64,000 bases of DNA from Paraneptunicella aestuarii (GCF_019900845.1 NZ_CP074570.1:310001-374000), one strand, 5' to 3'. Counted from the first letter of the stretch, positions 44,163 through 54,011 are shown. The notes: a model not told the origin generated them from the letters alone. Translations and numbers: made by a program.

Positions 44163-45179
44163 TTAAAGATTCTGATTAAACCAATTGGCGAGTTCGCTGG
44201 TGATTTGTTGTCCTTCCTCCATTAGCGAATGTGTTCCTTCTGGGTAGATAAGTAGCTTGTGTGGACGCTTCCTTTCTTTTAAGGCTGCTGCAAGTTGCTT
44301 TGCATTTCTTACGTGTACACGTTCATCTTTCTCGCCATGAATAAGCAAAATAGGTTTCCTTTGATCTAATTCATCAAGCCAATACATAACAGAGCGTGCT
44401 TTTAGTTGGGATTCTTTTTCAGTGTCGTAATTTGGAATACGTTTTTTATATACTTTTTCCATGTTAGGACGAATTTCCAAGTCGGTTAGCAAGTTCGATA
44501 CACCTGAGATAACCGCAATAGCCTTAACTTCGGGTATATATTTCATGGAGAGAAAGGTTTGCATGCCACCCCGACTGGCTCCATACATGCCAATTTTGTT
44601 TTGATTCCCATTGACGAGATGGGGTATTAGCTTGCTCAAGGCTACAACGTCTTGGACATCATCACCGCCGAATTCATCTCCTGCAATGCTATTACGCTGG
44701 AAAGTGCCGCGATATTGGCTGCCAATAATAATGAATTGCTGGTTTGCGAGGGGGAATAGCTTAGACATCATATGGCCGAAAACGACACCACCAAAATTAC
44801 CATTTCCGCCACGGTTATAAATGAGTACAGGAAGCTTACCTTTCGCTTCTTTGGGTTTTATGGCGAAGCCTTTTACTTGAGTATCTGCCACTTTATAGGT
44901 GTAGTTGCTACATTCAATGGTGGTTTTGTATTCATCAAATGCTTCGCGGGAAAACATGGATTGAAAGAGTTGCATTGCGTTGTCTGCTTTCTCGCCTTTG
45001 CCGTACTTCTTCTCATGCTTTTGGCTCATGGATTGTATCCATGAATCGTAACTGGAAAAGGGAGCTGTAAAGCAATCTTGTTCTCGATAAATAGGAGCAT
45101 CGGAATTGAATAAGGCAGCTTGTGTGCTTGTGCTCAATAGTAAAGTTAGAAAAACAAGCTTACGCGTAAGATTAAGCAT
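44163..45179 (-). CDS. Secreted alpha/beta hydrolase, S9 peptidase-like
   Basis: A 338-residue exported hydrolase from the ATG at 45179, with GAGG nine bases upstream; the signal peptide is MLNLTRKLVFLTLLLSTSTQ. The oxyanion/nucleophile region GMYGASRGGMQTFLSM (G-x-S-x-G near residue 205), the Asp in LLIHGEKDERVHVRN near 285 and the His in YPEGTHSLMEEG near 318 form the catalytic triad of prolyl-oligopeptidase/dienelactone-hydrolase-like enzymes. It may be a peptidase or esterase. Its start overlaps the end of a 41-codon frame by eight bases. Confidence 0.85.
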   Translation of the reverse strand: MLNLTRKLVFLTLLLSTSTQAALFNSDAPIYREQDCFTAPFSSYDSWIQSMSQKHEKKYGKGEKADNAMQLFQSMFSREAFDEYKTTIECSNYTYKVADTQVKGFAIKPKEAKGKLPVLIYNRGGNGNFGGVVFGHMMSKLFPLANQQFIIIGSQYRGTFQRNSIAGDEFGGDDVQDVVALSKLIPHLVNGNQNKIGMYGASRGGMQTFLSMKYIPEVKAIAVISGVSNLLTDLEIRPNMEKVYKKRIPNYDTEKESQLKARSVMYWLDELDQRKPILLIHGEKDERVHVRNAKQLAAALKERKRPHKLLIYPEGTHSLMEEGQQITSELANWFNQNL

Positions 45180-45297
45180 AGCTAATGACCTCATTGGTGA
45201 TAATGGCATTGTGCTCTTCGAGGAGCTTTTTAAGTAGCGCTACATCAATAAGTTCAACTGTGGACTGCTCCATTAATTGACTTTTAACGTTTTCCAT
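45172..45297 (-). CDS. Small ORF (41 aa) coupled to the hydrolase gene
   Basis: The frame runs from the ATG at 45297 to TAA at 45172, preceded by AAGGAAAATGAA, a good ribosome site. The peptide MENVKSQLMEQSTVELIDVA and LLKKLLEEHNAIITNEVISY plus A is acidic and helical. Its stop lies eight bases inside the hydrolase gene, so translation of the two is probably coupled. It could be a true small protein, a leader peptide, or a precursor peptide processed or exported with the hydrolase's help; no family is recognised. Confidence 0.5.
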   Translation of the reverse strand: MENVKSQLMEQSTVELIDVALLKKLLEEHNAIITNEVISYA

Positions 45298-46066
45298 TTC
45301 ATTTTCCTTTTTAAAATACTCATTTAAGAGATTAGTTCTTTTAAATATAGAGAGCTGAACTTGAAGTGAATCCAGGAATCACTCCATAAACTAATCAGAC
45401 CTCGGATCGGAACTTGGCATAGTCATTTTCAAAAATCTATCGTGTGACTATGGCTATAAAAATTTTATTGAAAATGATGGAATAGTATTTACTTGGCTAA
45501 GAATGTGAGATTTTTAATTTTGAGGGATAAAGAGAATTTTCTGAATTGAGAAAGCTTCAAGGTGAATTGAAAAAAGAAAGAACCTGGGTTGATTTTAAAT
45601 TGTACTGATGTGATAAATATTTACCTCTACGGAATAATTATTTGGTTTTTTAAGTTGGTTGAATATTCATCATAATAATAAAAATTAATCATTTAGTATC
45701 TATTTTAATAACATTCTGGCTTTTATTGTGTCCTCATTTCGGATTGGTATATGTCTTTGTAAGCCTTGTGTTCATTGGCTTGGTTCGTTTTTTATGAATA
45801 AAAATTAATTTTTAATCGGTGTTCGGTATTAAATTTTTCTTCCACATACTTGAAATGAAAAAAAATGTAATCAAAATTAAAATTTTTTGGATAGCTTTAT
45901 TACCCGTGTGTGACGCGGCTTGTGACGATTTTATTAAAATTTTTTGAAAATTAATTAGCCAAATGTGCTTGCATCATTTCCAAATTTATATATTAATAAT
46001 TTCCGAGGTAAGAAAAGTTACCTCCATTTAATATAAGTCCAAAAACAATCACGAGGACAAAAACTG
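45298..46066. other. 769-bp A/T-rich intergenic region
   Basis: The most A/T-rich non-coding stretch in the window. No gene is recognised on either strand. It must carry the divergent promoters of the leftward small-ORF/hydrolase genes and of the subtilase. The last 100 bases contain several TATA-like boxes (for example TATATATTAATAAT near 45988) and the protease ribosome site ACGAGGA. Confidence 0.5.
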
Positions 46067-47707
46067 ATGAACATCAAGCATAGTAAAAAGTTTGTAGGAC
46101 TAGGCGTATCAGCGTTGACTTTAGTCGCGTCTAGCGTAATCGCAGCTCAAGGTGATTTCCGAGCTACTTCTTCTTTAGAGCAAGGTTTGAAATTTGTTGG
46201 CGCAGAAGCTTCTGCGAAAGATTCAGACACTACTGGTCGTTATATTATCGTTTTCAAAAAAGATGCCAAGCATCTTGTTGACAATGGTGAAGCACGCACT
46301 TCTCAATACGAAGCTTTGGTTGACGAAGCTGGCGTATTGAATGACCGCGCTGCTCGTTCTGCTGTTGAAGCTGTAGGTGGTAAACTGCACAGAACTATCG
46401 GTAAACAACGCATGGCTGTTGCTTACCTGGACAAAAAAGCTTTCAACGAAATGCGTAAAAACCCTAACGTTGAAACTGTTTCTAACGACCCTAAGCGTTA
46501 CTTGATGGCACAATCTGAGCCGTTCGGTATCGGCATGGTTCAAGCGAACATCTTAAGCAACCCTAACGTTGCTGCTCGTAAAGTATGTATCATCGATACT
46601 GGTTACGACTATGGCCACGTAGATCTACCTACCACGACTACTTCTGGTCAAGCTAACAACTCTCAAGTTGGCAGCTGGAACAACGACGGTCACGGTCACG
46701 GTACTCACGTAGCTGGTACTATTGCCGCTCTTGACAACACTACTGGTGTTGTAGGCGTATACCCTGGTTTGGATCTTCACATTGTTAAAATCTTCAACGA
46801 TTCTGGTAGCTGGACTTCAGCTTCTGATTTGGTTGCTGGTATCCAACAGTGTGCTGACGCCGGTGCTAACATCGTAAGCATGAGCTTGGGTGGTGGTTCT
46901 TCTTCTACTGCTGAGCGTAATGCAATGGATGGTTTCGTTAACCAAGGCATCATGTTGATTGCTGCTGCTGGTAACGATGGAAACAGCTCTTTGTCTTACC
47001 CTGCTTCTTATGACGCGGTAATGTCTGTTGCTGCTGTTGACTCTGCAGGTTCTGTAGCGTCTTTCTCTCAGTACAACACTCAAGTTGAAATTGCAGCACC
47101 AGGTGTTGCAGTAAACTCAACTCTTCCAGGTGACACTTATGCTTCTTGGAACGGTACTTCAATGGCAACTCCACACGTTTCTGGTGTAGCTGCATTGGTA
47201 TGGTCTTTCCACCAATCTTGTACTAACGAACAGATTCGTGAAGCGTTACAAGCAACTTCTCAAGACCGTGGTGCTGCTGGTAAAGATAACTTCTACGGTT
47301 GGGGTATTGTTAAAGCGGCTGACGCTCATAACTACCTGAACACTTGGGGCTGTGCTGGTGATCCTAACTTCCCACCAACTGGTGGTGGCGGCGGCGGTTC
47401 CGTTGACCCATACGAAGAAACTTACACTGGTTTGAGTGGCGCGAGCAGTTCTTGGAGAGATTACTCAATTAGCGTACCTACAGGTGCAGCAGTATTGACA
47501 GCTACTATGAGTGGCGGTACTGGTGACGCTGACTTGTACACTCGCTTTGGTTCTTTCCCAACCACTAGCAGCTACGATTGCCGTCCTTACTCTGCGGGTA
47601 ACAACGAAACTTGTACTCACAACAATCCTACTGTTGGTACTTGGTACGTAAGTATCCGTGGTTACAGTGCATATAGCGGTGTTTCTCTAACTTTCGGTTA
47701 CGAGTAA
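46067..47707 (+). CDS. Secreted subtilisin-family serine protease with PPC domain
   Basis: A 546-residue S8 protease exported to the medium. The signal peptide ends near residue 27 (SSVIAAQG); an I9 propeptide follows (RYIIVFKKDAKHL through VETVSND, about residues 57-145). The catalytic domain has D in VCIIDTGYDYGHVDL near 176, H in GHGHGTHVAGT near 212 and S in GTSMATPHVSGVAALV near 365. A GGGGGGS linker leads to a C-terminal PPC domain at about 455-546, with two cysteines. Codon use is strongly biased to GGT, GCT, CGT and AAC, unlike its neighbours, which indicates very high expression. It is a single-gene unit with a strong terminator. Confidence 0.96.
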   Translation: MNIKHSKKFVGLGVSALTLVASSVIAAQGDFRATSSLEQGLKFVGAEASAKDSDTTGRYIIVFKKDAKHLVDNGEARTSQYEALVDEAGVLNDRAARSAVEAVGGKLHRTIGKQRMAVAYLDKKAFNEMRKNPNVETVSNDPKRYLMAQSEPFGIGMVQANILSNPNVAARKVCIIDTGYDYGHVDLPTTTTSGQANNSQVGSWNNDGHGHGTHVAGTIAALDNTTGVVGVYPGLDLHIVKIFNDSGSWTSASDLVAGIQQCADAGANIVSMSLGGGSSSTAERNAMDGFVNQGIMLIAAAGNDGNSSLSYPASYDAVMSVAAVDSAGSVASFSQYNTQVEIAAPGVAVNSTLPGDTYASWNGTSMATPHVSGVAALVWSFHQSCTNEQIREALQATSQDRGAAGKDNFYGWGIVKAADAHNYLNTWGCAGDPNFPPTGGGGGGSVDPYEETYTGLSGASSSWRDYSISVPTGAAVLTATMSGGTGDADLYTRFGSFPTTSSYDCRPYSAGNNETCTHNNPTVGTWYVSIRGYSAYSGVSLTFGYE

Positions 47708-47743
47708 GACCTGCTGACTGGATTTATCCAGTAGCATGATCTC

Positions 47744-47776
47744 AAGCCCGGTGAGTTTAGGCTCACCGGGCTTTTT
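47744..47776 (+). terminator. Rho-independent terminator of the subtilase
   Basis: A perfect 12-bp stem, AAGCCCGGTGAG (47744-47755) with CTCACCGGGCTT (47762-47773), a 6-base loop and then TTTTT. It is the strongest terminator seen in the window. Confidence 0.95.
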
Positions 47777-48142
47777 CTTTTTAGCTAATGTATTCCAAGG
47801 CGATATAGCTGATATTTTTGATTTGAACGACAGATTTTCGGATTGGTTTTATCCGTAGGTGAACGCTGGGTTCGAACAAAACCCATCTATGAATGCTAAT
47901 CGGCATTGAGTCTACTTTCAGTAAATTTTCCCTTATTTATTAATGGCTTTTTGCATTTATGACATAGTCACCCTTAATAATACTCACAATAAGTAGTATA
48001 TATAGTATATTATGCGTGGTTAAATATATTCACTCATGGGGTGGGTAGTCCAAAACAGCGAATTTCTTACTTTGGGTACGTTGGAAGGCAGTGTGTTTGA
48101 ACCCGGGTAAGCAAACGCAATGACTAATAATGGGAACTGAAT
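47777..48142. promoter_or_regulatory. Promoter region of the sugar-uptake locus
   Basis: 366 bases with no gene. The sequence TAGTATATATAGTATATTATG near 47995-48013 offers several -10-like boxes for the TonB-receptor gene. No clear operator palindrome for the locus's ROK regulator was found. Confidence 0.4.
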
Positions 48143-50611
48143 ATGAAACTCAACAAAATCGCTTTATTGATGCTTGCTAGCTCTGTCGGCTTGCCAAACT
48201 TGGTGCTGGCTCAGGAAAAATCTGCGGAAAAGTCTCAGGACATAGAAAAAATCGTTGTGACAGGTACGAATATTGAACGTACCATCTTTGATACGCCGCA
48301 AACCGTATCGTCTTTTGATGAATCTGAGTTACGTAAATTTGCAGCAAGTAGTCAGGCTGATGTGTTGACGCAACTTCCCGGTATTGCCGCAGAAGGCGGT
48401 GGTGGTGAAGTGGCAACAAACTTTTTTGTCCGTGGTTTACCTTCTGGCGGACAATTTCAATTTACCCCTCTGGAATATGACGGCATTCCTGCATTTTCTA
48501 CCTTTGGCCTGAATTCATCCGCTTTTGATGTTTATTACCGTAATGACTTGGGTATTGACCGTTTAGAGTATGTAACGGGTGGTGTTTCCAACTTATTCGG
48601 CCCAGGTTCCGTGGCAGGCATCATCAACTACGTGAGCAAAACGGGTAGTGATGAACACGAAGGTACATTGCAATTGGAATTGGCTGATCGTGAAGGGAGA
48701 TATCGCTCTGATTTTGCCTTGCGCGGGCCACTGGGTGGAAAGGATAGTGCTACGTTCTACGCTCTTTCAGGCTTCTACCGTTATGACCAAGGGCCTCTGG
48801 ATTCAGGTTTGGAAACCGAAGGTTTTCAACTCAGAGGCAATATCAAACATGAATTCAACGATGGTAGTGGTAGTGTTACCTTTTACGGTCAGCTGATTGA
48901 TGACGCAGTACAGTTTTTCTTGCCCATTCCCCTTGACGGCCAGGGACGTAGCCGAATTACCGGCAATGATGGTGATGACGTTTACACGGTTAACTCAGCG
49001 GAAGCGGCACTCATCAACTACGACACGCCAAATGGTCGTTTCAAATCGCCAATAGAAGATGGTGTGAATACTCGTGGTGGCTCTTTCGCTGTAGTTTTGG
49101 ATAAAGAACTAAGTGATAACTGGTCGATAAACAGCAAGTTCAAATATGCCAAATACGATCATCAATTCAATCTGTTTTTAGATGGTGATGGCATTGTTTC
49201 TTTGCCTGAAACGCTTCAGGAGTTTTTGACCAATCGTGGTTACGGTGATTTGGATAACGCCAGTTTCACTTTTACCACTTCCGGTCAGGAAGTACCGACT
49301 GACTACCTGTTGTTTGCCAACCGTATCTTAGACCGCGATCGTGATGCGACAGATTTCTCTGGTGAGTTCAACTTATTGCATACCACTGAATTTGGCGATG
49401 CTGAGCATAATTTCACGTTTGGTACTTTCTTCTCTAATACCGAAGCGGATGACATTAACTACATCACCACATATCTGGCTGACTTTCGTAACAATCCCAA
49501 GTTAGTTGATTTAAGCGTTACCGATGTTGACGGCTCTCTCACTGGCACGGTAGGTGGGCAATATGTTGTTGCGCAAAATGGTTTGTTGAATGCGGGCGGA
49601 TTAACGGGTGACAGAACCCGCAGTGCCAAACGGGTTGCATTTTATGTTGCTGACCAGATCGAGCGTGATCGTTGGTCTTACGACGTAGGTGTTCGCGTTG
49701 AACGCTTTGAAGGTGAGGTGTTACAGCGCAATGTGTCTCAGGTTTCAATCGGCAATGATCCTCTGATTAATGACGATTTGCAAAACATGGGTGCATTAAA
49801 CGGTGATCTTGTTCGTGATACGGTTGCAAGCACCGAATGGGCAGCTTCGTTTGGTGCTCTGTACAAGATGACCAACGATGTAAATCTATTTGGTAACTTT
49901 TCAAGAGGCTTCTTTTTCCCACAATTAAATGGCCAACGCTTTAATCAGTATGGTGAATTTGGCCCTTATGAGCCGGAAATCATTTTGATTGGTGAATTGG
50001 GTGCCAAGTTCAAAGTTGGCGATTTAAACGCCTATGCAGCCCTGTTTTATAGCGATCTGTCTGACCGTCAGGTCGTTGACTTTGTTAACGATGGTCAAGG
50101 TGGCGTTGTTTACGTTGTAGAGAATACTTCAACCGAAGCTTACGGCATTGAAGTGGGCGGGGAATATGAAATCACCGACAACCTGGTTTTCAGCGGCAAC
50201 ATTACTCTGCGTGATCATGAGATAAGCCAGAGTGAGAGTGATCCTTCCCTGGTTGGAAACGAGCTACGCCGTCAGCCAAAAGTGCTCTTAAACACCAGTA
50301 TCGCCTATAACGATGGGACTTACGATTTAGGAATTTTCCACAACTATCACGGTGACAACTATGCCAACAGCTCCAATACGGTTGAGTTAGATGGTTATCA
50401 CTTGGTGCGTGTGGAAGCGGGTTATACCTTGAACTTTCAGGATGATCAGCGTGCTCGATTCTCTATTGGCGTATTTAACCTGTTCGACAGTGACGGCATA
50501 ACGGAAGGATCTCCTCGTCAGGGTAACAACCAAACGGCGGATGAAGCTTACTTTGTTGGTCGTCCAATCTTACCTCGTCGTATTACGGCGCGTTTTACCT
50601 ACGATTTCTAG
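48143..50611 (+). CDS. TonB-dependent outer-membrane receptor
   Basis: An 822-residue energised outer-membrane transporter. The signal peptide MKLNKIALLMLASSVGLPNL ends near residue 23; the TonB box EKIVVTG is near 35-41; the plug domain follows (DTPQTVSSFDESELR, then FVRGLPSGGQFQF); and a 22-strand barrel ends in TARFTYDF, with the terminal Phe. No siderophore-specific features are evident. Being first in a run with a Na+ symporter, a cytoplasmic glycoside hydrolase and a sugar isomerase, it most likely imports a glycoside or sugar derivative. Confidence 0.94.
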   Translation: MKLNKIALLMLASSVGLPNLVLAQEKSAEKSQDIEKIVVTGTNIERTIFDTPQTVSSFDESELRKFAASSQADVLTQLPGIAAEGGGGEVATNFFVRGLPSGGQFQFTPLEYDGIPAFSTFGLNSSAFDVYYRNDLGIDRLEYVTGGVSNLFGPGSVAGIINYVSKTGSDEHEGTLQLELADREGRYRSDFALRGPLGGKDSATFYALSGFYRYDQGPLDSGLETEGFQLRGNIKHEFNDGSGSVTFYGQLIDDAVQFFLPIPLDGQGRSRITGNDGDDVYTVNSAEAALINYDTPNGRFKSPIEDGVNTRGGSFAVVLDKELSDNWSINSKFKYAKYDHQFNLFLDGDGIVSLPETLQEFLTNRGYGDLDNASFTFTTSGQEVPTDYLLFANRILDRDRDATDFSGEFNLLHTTEFGDAEHNFTFGTFFSNTEADDINYITTYLADFRNNPKLVDLSVTDVDGSLTGTVGGQYVVAQNGLLNAGGLTGDRTRSAKRVAFYVADQIERDRWSYDVGVRVERFEGEVLQRNVSQVSIGNDPLINDDLQNMGALNGDLVRDTVASTEWAASFGALYKMTNDVNLFGNFSRGFFFPQLNGQRFNQYGEFGPYEPEIILIGELGAKFKVGDLNAYAALFYSDLSDRQVVDFVNDGQGGVVYVVENTSTEAYGIEVGGEYEITDNLVFSGNITLRDHEISQSESDPSLVGNELRRQPKVLLNTSIAYNDGTYDLGIFHNYHGDNYANSSNTVELDGYHLVRVEAGYTLNFQDDQRARFSIGVFNLFDSDGITEGSPRQGNNQTADEAYFVGRPILPRRITARFTYDF

Positions 50612-50623
50612 TGTGTTGTCTAA

Positions 50624-50659
50624 GTGCGGGGAGTTTTGCTTTCAGCTAGCTCCCCGCAC
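50624..50659 (+). other. Strong hairpin between receptor and symporter genes
   Basis: GTGCGGGGAG (50624-50633) and CTCCCCGCAC (50650-50659) form a perfect G/C-rich 10-bp stem. There is no T-run, so it may stabilise the upstream mRNA or reduce read-through into the symporter gene instead of terminating. Confidence 0.6.
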
Positions 50660-50726
50660 GAGGACTTCTACAGGGCTTGAATGAAATAGCGTGAATAAAA
50701 ATGGGTAAATTGAGGTAAGGCTGTTT

Positions 50727-52319
50727 ATGAATATCCTGGATTATGTTGTGGTAGTTGTGTACCTGGCAGGTTTGCTGGGTATGGGATATTTGTGGCGCTC
50801 TCAACATTCCGAACAAGATTATTTCCTGGGTGGAAAAAGCCTGGGCTGGTTTCCGTTAACCCTCTCGACAATGGCAACACAGCTATCCGCCATTAGCTTC
50901 ATTTCTGCCCCTGCATTTGTGGGAATGAGAGAAGGTGGTGGTTTGCAGTGGCTTGCCTATGAGTTTGCTGTGCCACTCGCGATGATTCTGGTAGCGCTAG
51001 TTATTCTTCCTGCTTTGTATCGCTCTGGCGTTGTCAGCATCTACGATTTCCTTGAGCGTCGTTATGGCAGTAGTACACGTTATCTGGTGAGCTTTGTGTT
51101 TCAGGTTGTGCGTTCCTTTGGCACGGGGATCGCGGTGTATGCGGTTTGTATTATTTTGCAGGCTATGTTCGATATGCCTATGTGGATGTCGATTGTGGTG
51201 GTGGGCATTATCACCTTGGTGTACTCCACATCGGGTGGCATGAAAGCCGTTGTATACGGTGATGTTATTCAAATGGTGCTGATCTTCCTCGGACTGATTC
51301 TGGTTGCCATTTTTGGCATTGCTGAACTGGGAGGGGCAGAGGAGTTTTGGAATAGCGTTGATCCTGAGCGATTCAATGCCGTGAACGTCAGCGCTTTGGG
51401 CTTTTCCAATGATGAGTTTGGCTTACTGCCGATGATTTTTGGCGGTTTTGTTTTATACGCTTCCTATTACGGTTGCGACCAAACTCAGGCGCAACGGGCT
51501 ATGTCAGCCAAAAACGTGCAAGACGTGAAAAAGCTGCTGTTTGCCAATGGCATTCTGCGTTTTCCTTTAGTGTTGTTGTATTGCATTACAGGCTTGATCG
51601 TGGGTGTGGTAGTGCAAAACAGCCCTGAGTTACTGGCACAAATTCCAGCCGATAAACCCGACTACATGATGCCGGTGTTTATTTTGCAGCATATGCCCAA
51701 TGGCGTTATTGGCTTGCTATTGGTGGCCATTTTGTCTGCTGCGATGTCTTCTCTAAGTTCTACCGTTAATTCCCTGGCTGCTGTGACGTTGGAAGACTTG
51801 AATTCTCTGGGAATTATTGATTCCAGCAACAACGACAAAAATGTTGTTCATGCCCGCTATGTTTCCCTGTTCTGGGGATTGGTGATCCTGGTGCTCTCCT
51901 CCTTTGCTGACTCTATCGCACCCACCGTTATTGAAGCCATTAACAAGGTTGGTTCTGCTCTCTATGGGCCGATTTTGGGCGTGTTCTTAATGGCGATGAC
52001 GCGCAATCGGGTTTCTGCTCTGGGTGCCAATGTGGGTTTGCTGGCGGGCATGTTTCTTAATCTCTATTTATGGGTGTTCCAGCCGCAAATTTTTTGGATG
52101 TGGTGGAACTTCATTGGCCTGGTCGTCACGGTGGGTGTTGCTTTTAGTGTGAGTCTTCTTCGTGGTGGAAATTTTATAGAACCTGTTATTGGGCGTGAAC
52201 TAAGCGCGCCACAGCATTCTGCTAATCGCCGTTTTGCCGGAATGCTGGTGCTGTTTTTCCTGATTATCGTTGCGGTCAGTGTGGTTGTTGGAGCGCTGGG
52301 GCAGCACATGGCTAATTAA
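50727..52319 (+). CDS. Sodium:solute symporter (SSS family)
   Basis: A 530-residue inner-membrane Na+-coupled transporter with about 13-14 helices. LAGLLGMGYLWRSQHSEQDY then FLGGKSLGWF near the N-terminus, GGMKAVVYGDVIQM near 170-185, and SSLSSTVNSLAAVTLEDL near 345, which holds the Ser/Thr of the Na2 site, are typical of the SSS/SglT fold. Relatives carry sugars, myo-inositol or glycosides. It should bring the ligand imported by the TonB receptor into the cytoplasm. It ends 16 bases before the hydrolase gene. Confidence 0.93.
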   Translation: MNILDYVVVVVYLAGLLGMGYLWRSQHSEQDYFLGGKSLGWFPLTLSTMATQLSAISFISAPAFVGMREGGGLQWLAYEFAVPLAMILVALVILPALYRSGVVSIYDFLERRYGSSTRYLVSFVFQVVRSFGTGIAVYAVCIILQAMFDMPMWMSIVVVGIITLVYSTSGGMKAVVYGDVIQMVLIFLGLILVAIFGIAELGGAEEFWNSVDPERFNAVNVSALGFSNDEFGLLPMIFGGFVLYASYYGCDQTQAQRAMSAKNVQDVKKLLFANGILRFPLVLLYCITGLIVGVVVQNSPELLAQIPADKPDYMMPVFILQHMPNGVIGLLLVAILSAAMSSLSSTVNSLAAVTLEDLNSLGIIDSSNNDKNVVHARYVSLFWGLVILVLSSFADSIAPTVIEAINKVGSALYGPILGVFLMAMTRNRVSALGANVGLLAGMFLNLYLWVFQPQIFWMWWNFIGLVVTVGVAFSVSLLRGGNFIEPVIGRELSAPQHSANRRFAGMLVLFFLIIVAVSVVVGALGQHMAN

Positions 52320-52335
52320 CTTGTGGAACGAATGC

Positions 52336-53628
52336 ATGTCGAGTGAACTTCAAGAACGAGCAAAACAGATATTGCTGAACAATGATCGCGGTGGTTACAC
52401 CATACCGACCGAAGGCTTGTATCCCTTCCAGTGGAACTGGGATTCGGCTTTTGTTGGATTGGGGTTTGCCGAGTTTGATCGGGATCGCGCATGGCAAGAA
52501 ATTGAAACCTTGTTTGCCGCCCAATGGGACGATGGTTTGATGCCGCACATTGTGTTTCACAAGCCTAATCCCGGATATTTTCCCGGGCCGGAAGTGTGGC
52601 AAACCGAAGTGAATGTAAAAGGCGGAACGCCAACCTCTGGCATTACTCAACCGCCGGTGGCTGCCACCATTGTTCGCCAGTTATGGGATGGGCGTAAAAG
52701 TGATGCAGAGCGCCAACGCATGGTGGACTTATTTCCCAAGTTAATGCGTTGGCATGACTGGTTCCATCGTTATCGTGATCCTCTAAACAATGGTTTGGTG
52801 ATGGTTTCTCACCCTTGGGAAACCGGACGTGACAATTCGGTGGAATGGGATATTCCCATGAGTTCTGTTGATACTTCTCAGGTTGGTGAGTACACACGTC
52901 GAGATCTGGCAATGGTGGATCAATCCATGCGTCCAACAAGCGAGCAATATGATCGTTATCTGGCAATGGTGATGTTCGGACGTAACTGTGGTTGGGATCA
53001 CGATGAAATTGCTCAAAATGGCCCATTCAGAGTGTTGGATGTGGGCATGAGCATGATCCTGTTAAGAGCCAATCGTGACTTACTGGCATTAGCTCAGGAG
53101 CTGGGTGAAGACGAAGCTGCACAACAGATTCAAGACCGTATTGAGCTGGCAGAGAAAGGCATGGATTTTCTCTGGAACGAACAGCTGAGTGCTTACTGTT
53201 CTTATGACTTGAACTCCGAGCAGTCCCTGGCAGTTACCACCAGTGCGTCGTTTTTAGCCTTCTATGCCAATGTAGGTAGCCAATCTCAGCGCAAAGCCTT
53301 GATCGATAACTTGTCGCGCATTGCTGAAAAAGTCGAATACATGGTTCCTAGCTGTGATCCGGATCACAGCGAATTTAATCCTATTTTGTATTGGCGCGGC
53401 CCCATTTGGTTGGTTGTGAACTACATGATTGGTAAAGGCTTGGTCGAGCAAGGGGAAACCGAATGGGGCGATAGAGTGAATCGCGACACTATGACCATTG
53501 CTGCGCAGGGCAATTTTTACGAATCCTTTTCTCCTTTGGATGGTAAAGGCACTGGTGGCAAGGAGTTTTCCTGGTCGGCGGCTATTTGGCTACATTTAAA
53601 TGGGCGACGCGCTCAAACCACTGCATAG
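52336..53628 (+). CDS. GH63-like glycoside hydrolase (mannosyl-/glucosylglycerate hydrolase type)
   Basis: A 430-residue enzyme without a signal peptide, so cytoplasmic. It has an (alpha/alpha)6 toroid of the MGH1-like/GH63 family. FQWNWDSAFVGLGF lies near residue 31, HPWETGRDNSVEWD near 159-172 with the putative acid Asp166, and GGKEFSWSAAIWL near 407 with the putative base Glu410. Family members of this size hydrolyse mannosylglycerate or glucosylglycerate; a related alpha-glycoside remains possible. The start at 52336 (MSSELQERAK) follows GGAACG; the longer frame overlaps the symporter and is rejected. An isomerase gene follows after 11 bases. Confidence 0.85.
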   Translation: MSSELQERAKQILLNNDRGGYTIPTEGLYPFQWNWDSAFVGLGFAEFDRDRAWQEIETLFAAQWDDGLMPHIVFHKPNPGYFPGPEVWQTEVNVKGGTPTSGITQPPVAATIVRQLWDGRKSDAERQRMVDLFPKLMRWHDWFHRYRDPLNNGLVMVSHPWETGRDNSVEWDIPMSSVDTSQVGEYTRRDLAMVDQSMRPTSEQYDRYLAMVMFGRNCGWDHDEIAQNGPFRVLDVGMSMILLRANRDLLALAQELGEDEAAQQIQDRIELAEKGMDFLWNEQLSAYCSYDLNSEQSLAVTTSASFLAFYANVGSQSQRKALIDNLSRIAEKVEYMVPSCDPDHSEFNPILYWRGPIWLVVNYMIGKGLVEQGETEWGDRVNRDTMTIAAQGNFYESFSPLDGKGTGGKEFSWSAAIWLHLNGRRAQTTA

Positions 53629-53639
53629 GGAGGTGCAGT

Positions 53640-54011
53640 ATGCATACTGAACAGGTTACTTATAAAGTGGGTGATTCTGACACTCGTCCCTGGGGCAGTT
53701 GGAAGGTGATTGCAGCAGGAGAAGGCTATATCTGCAAAGAGATCTGTGTGATGCCGCAGCAACGTTTGTCGTTGCAAAGCCATGAGCATCGCAATGAACA
53801 CTGGATTATGATGTCGGGTCAGGCGGAAGTCACTTTGGGTGATGATTTGCTAAAGTTAGCCCCGGAAGAAACCGTGTATATTCCTAAAGGGACAAAGCAT
53901 CGCATTGCCAATCCCGGAACCGAGCCTTTGACTTTTGTCGAAATTCAGACGGGTGAAGTGCTGGATGAAAACGATATTCAACGTTTTATGGATGAATACG
54001 GGCGAATGTGA
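53640..54011 (+). CDS. Cupin, phosphomannose-isomerase type II domain protein
   Basis: A 123-residue single cupin. RPWGSWKVIAAGEGYICKEI, then LSLQSHEHRNEHWIMMSGQA and VYIPKGTKHRIANPGTEPLT, closely follow the C-terminal isomerase domain of ManC-type mannose-1-phosphate guanylyltransferases; the metal-binding histidines and glutamate are present (SHEHRNEHW and KHR). Freestanding forms may interconvert mannose-6-P and fructose-6-P or an aldose/ketose pair. GGGAGG is upstream. As the last gene of the run it suggests that mannose or a mannose derivative results from the hydrolase. Confidence 0.85.
   Translation: MHTEQVTYKVGDSDTRPWGSWKVIAAGEGYICKEICVMPQQRLSLQSHEHRNEHWIMMSGQAEVTLGDDLLKLAPEETVYIPKGTKHRIANPGTEPLTFVEIQTGEVLDENDIQRFMDEYGRM

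Noticed and set aside
47995..48015. TATA-rich short repeats before the TonB receptor as a CRISPR-like or tandem repeat
   Set aside because: Only two partial copies of a few bases; better explained as overlapping -10-like promoter sequence.
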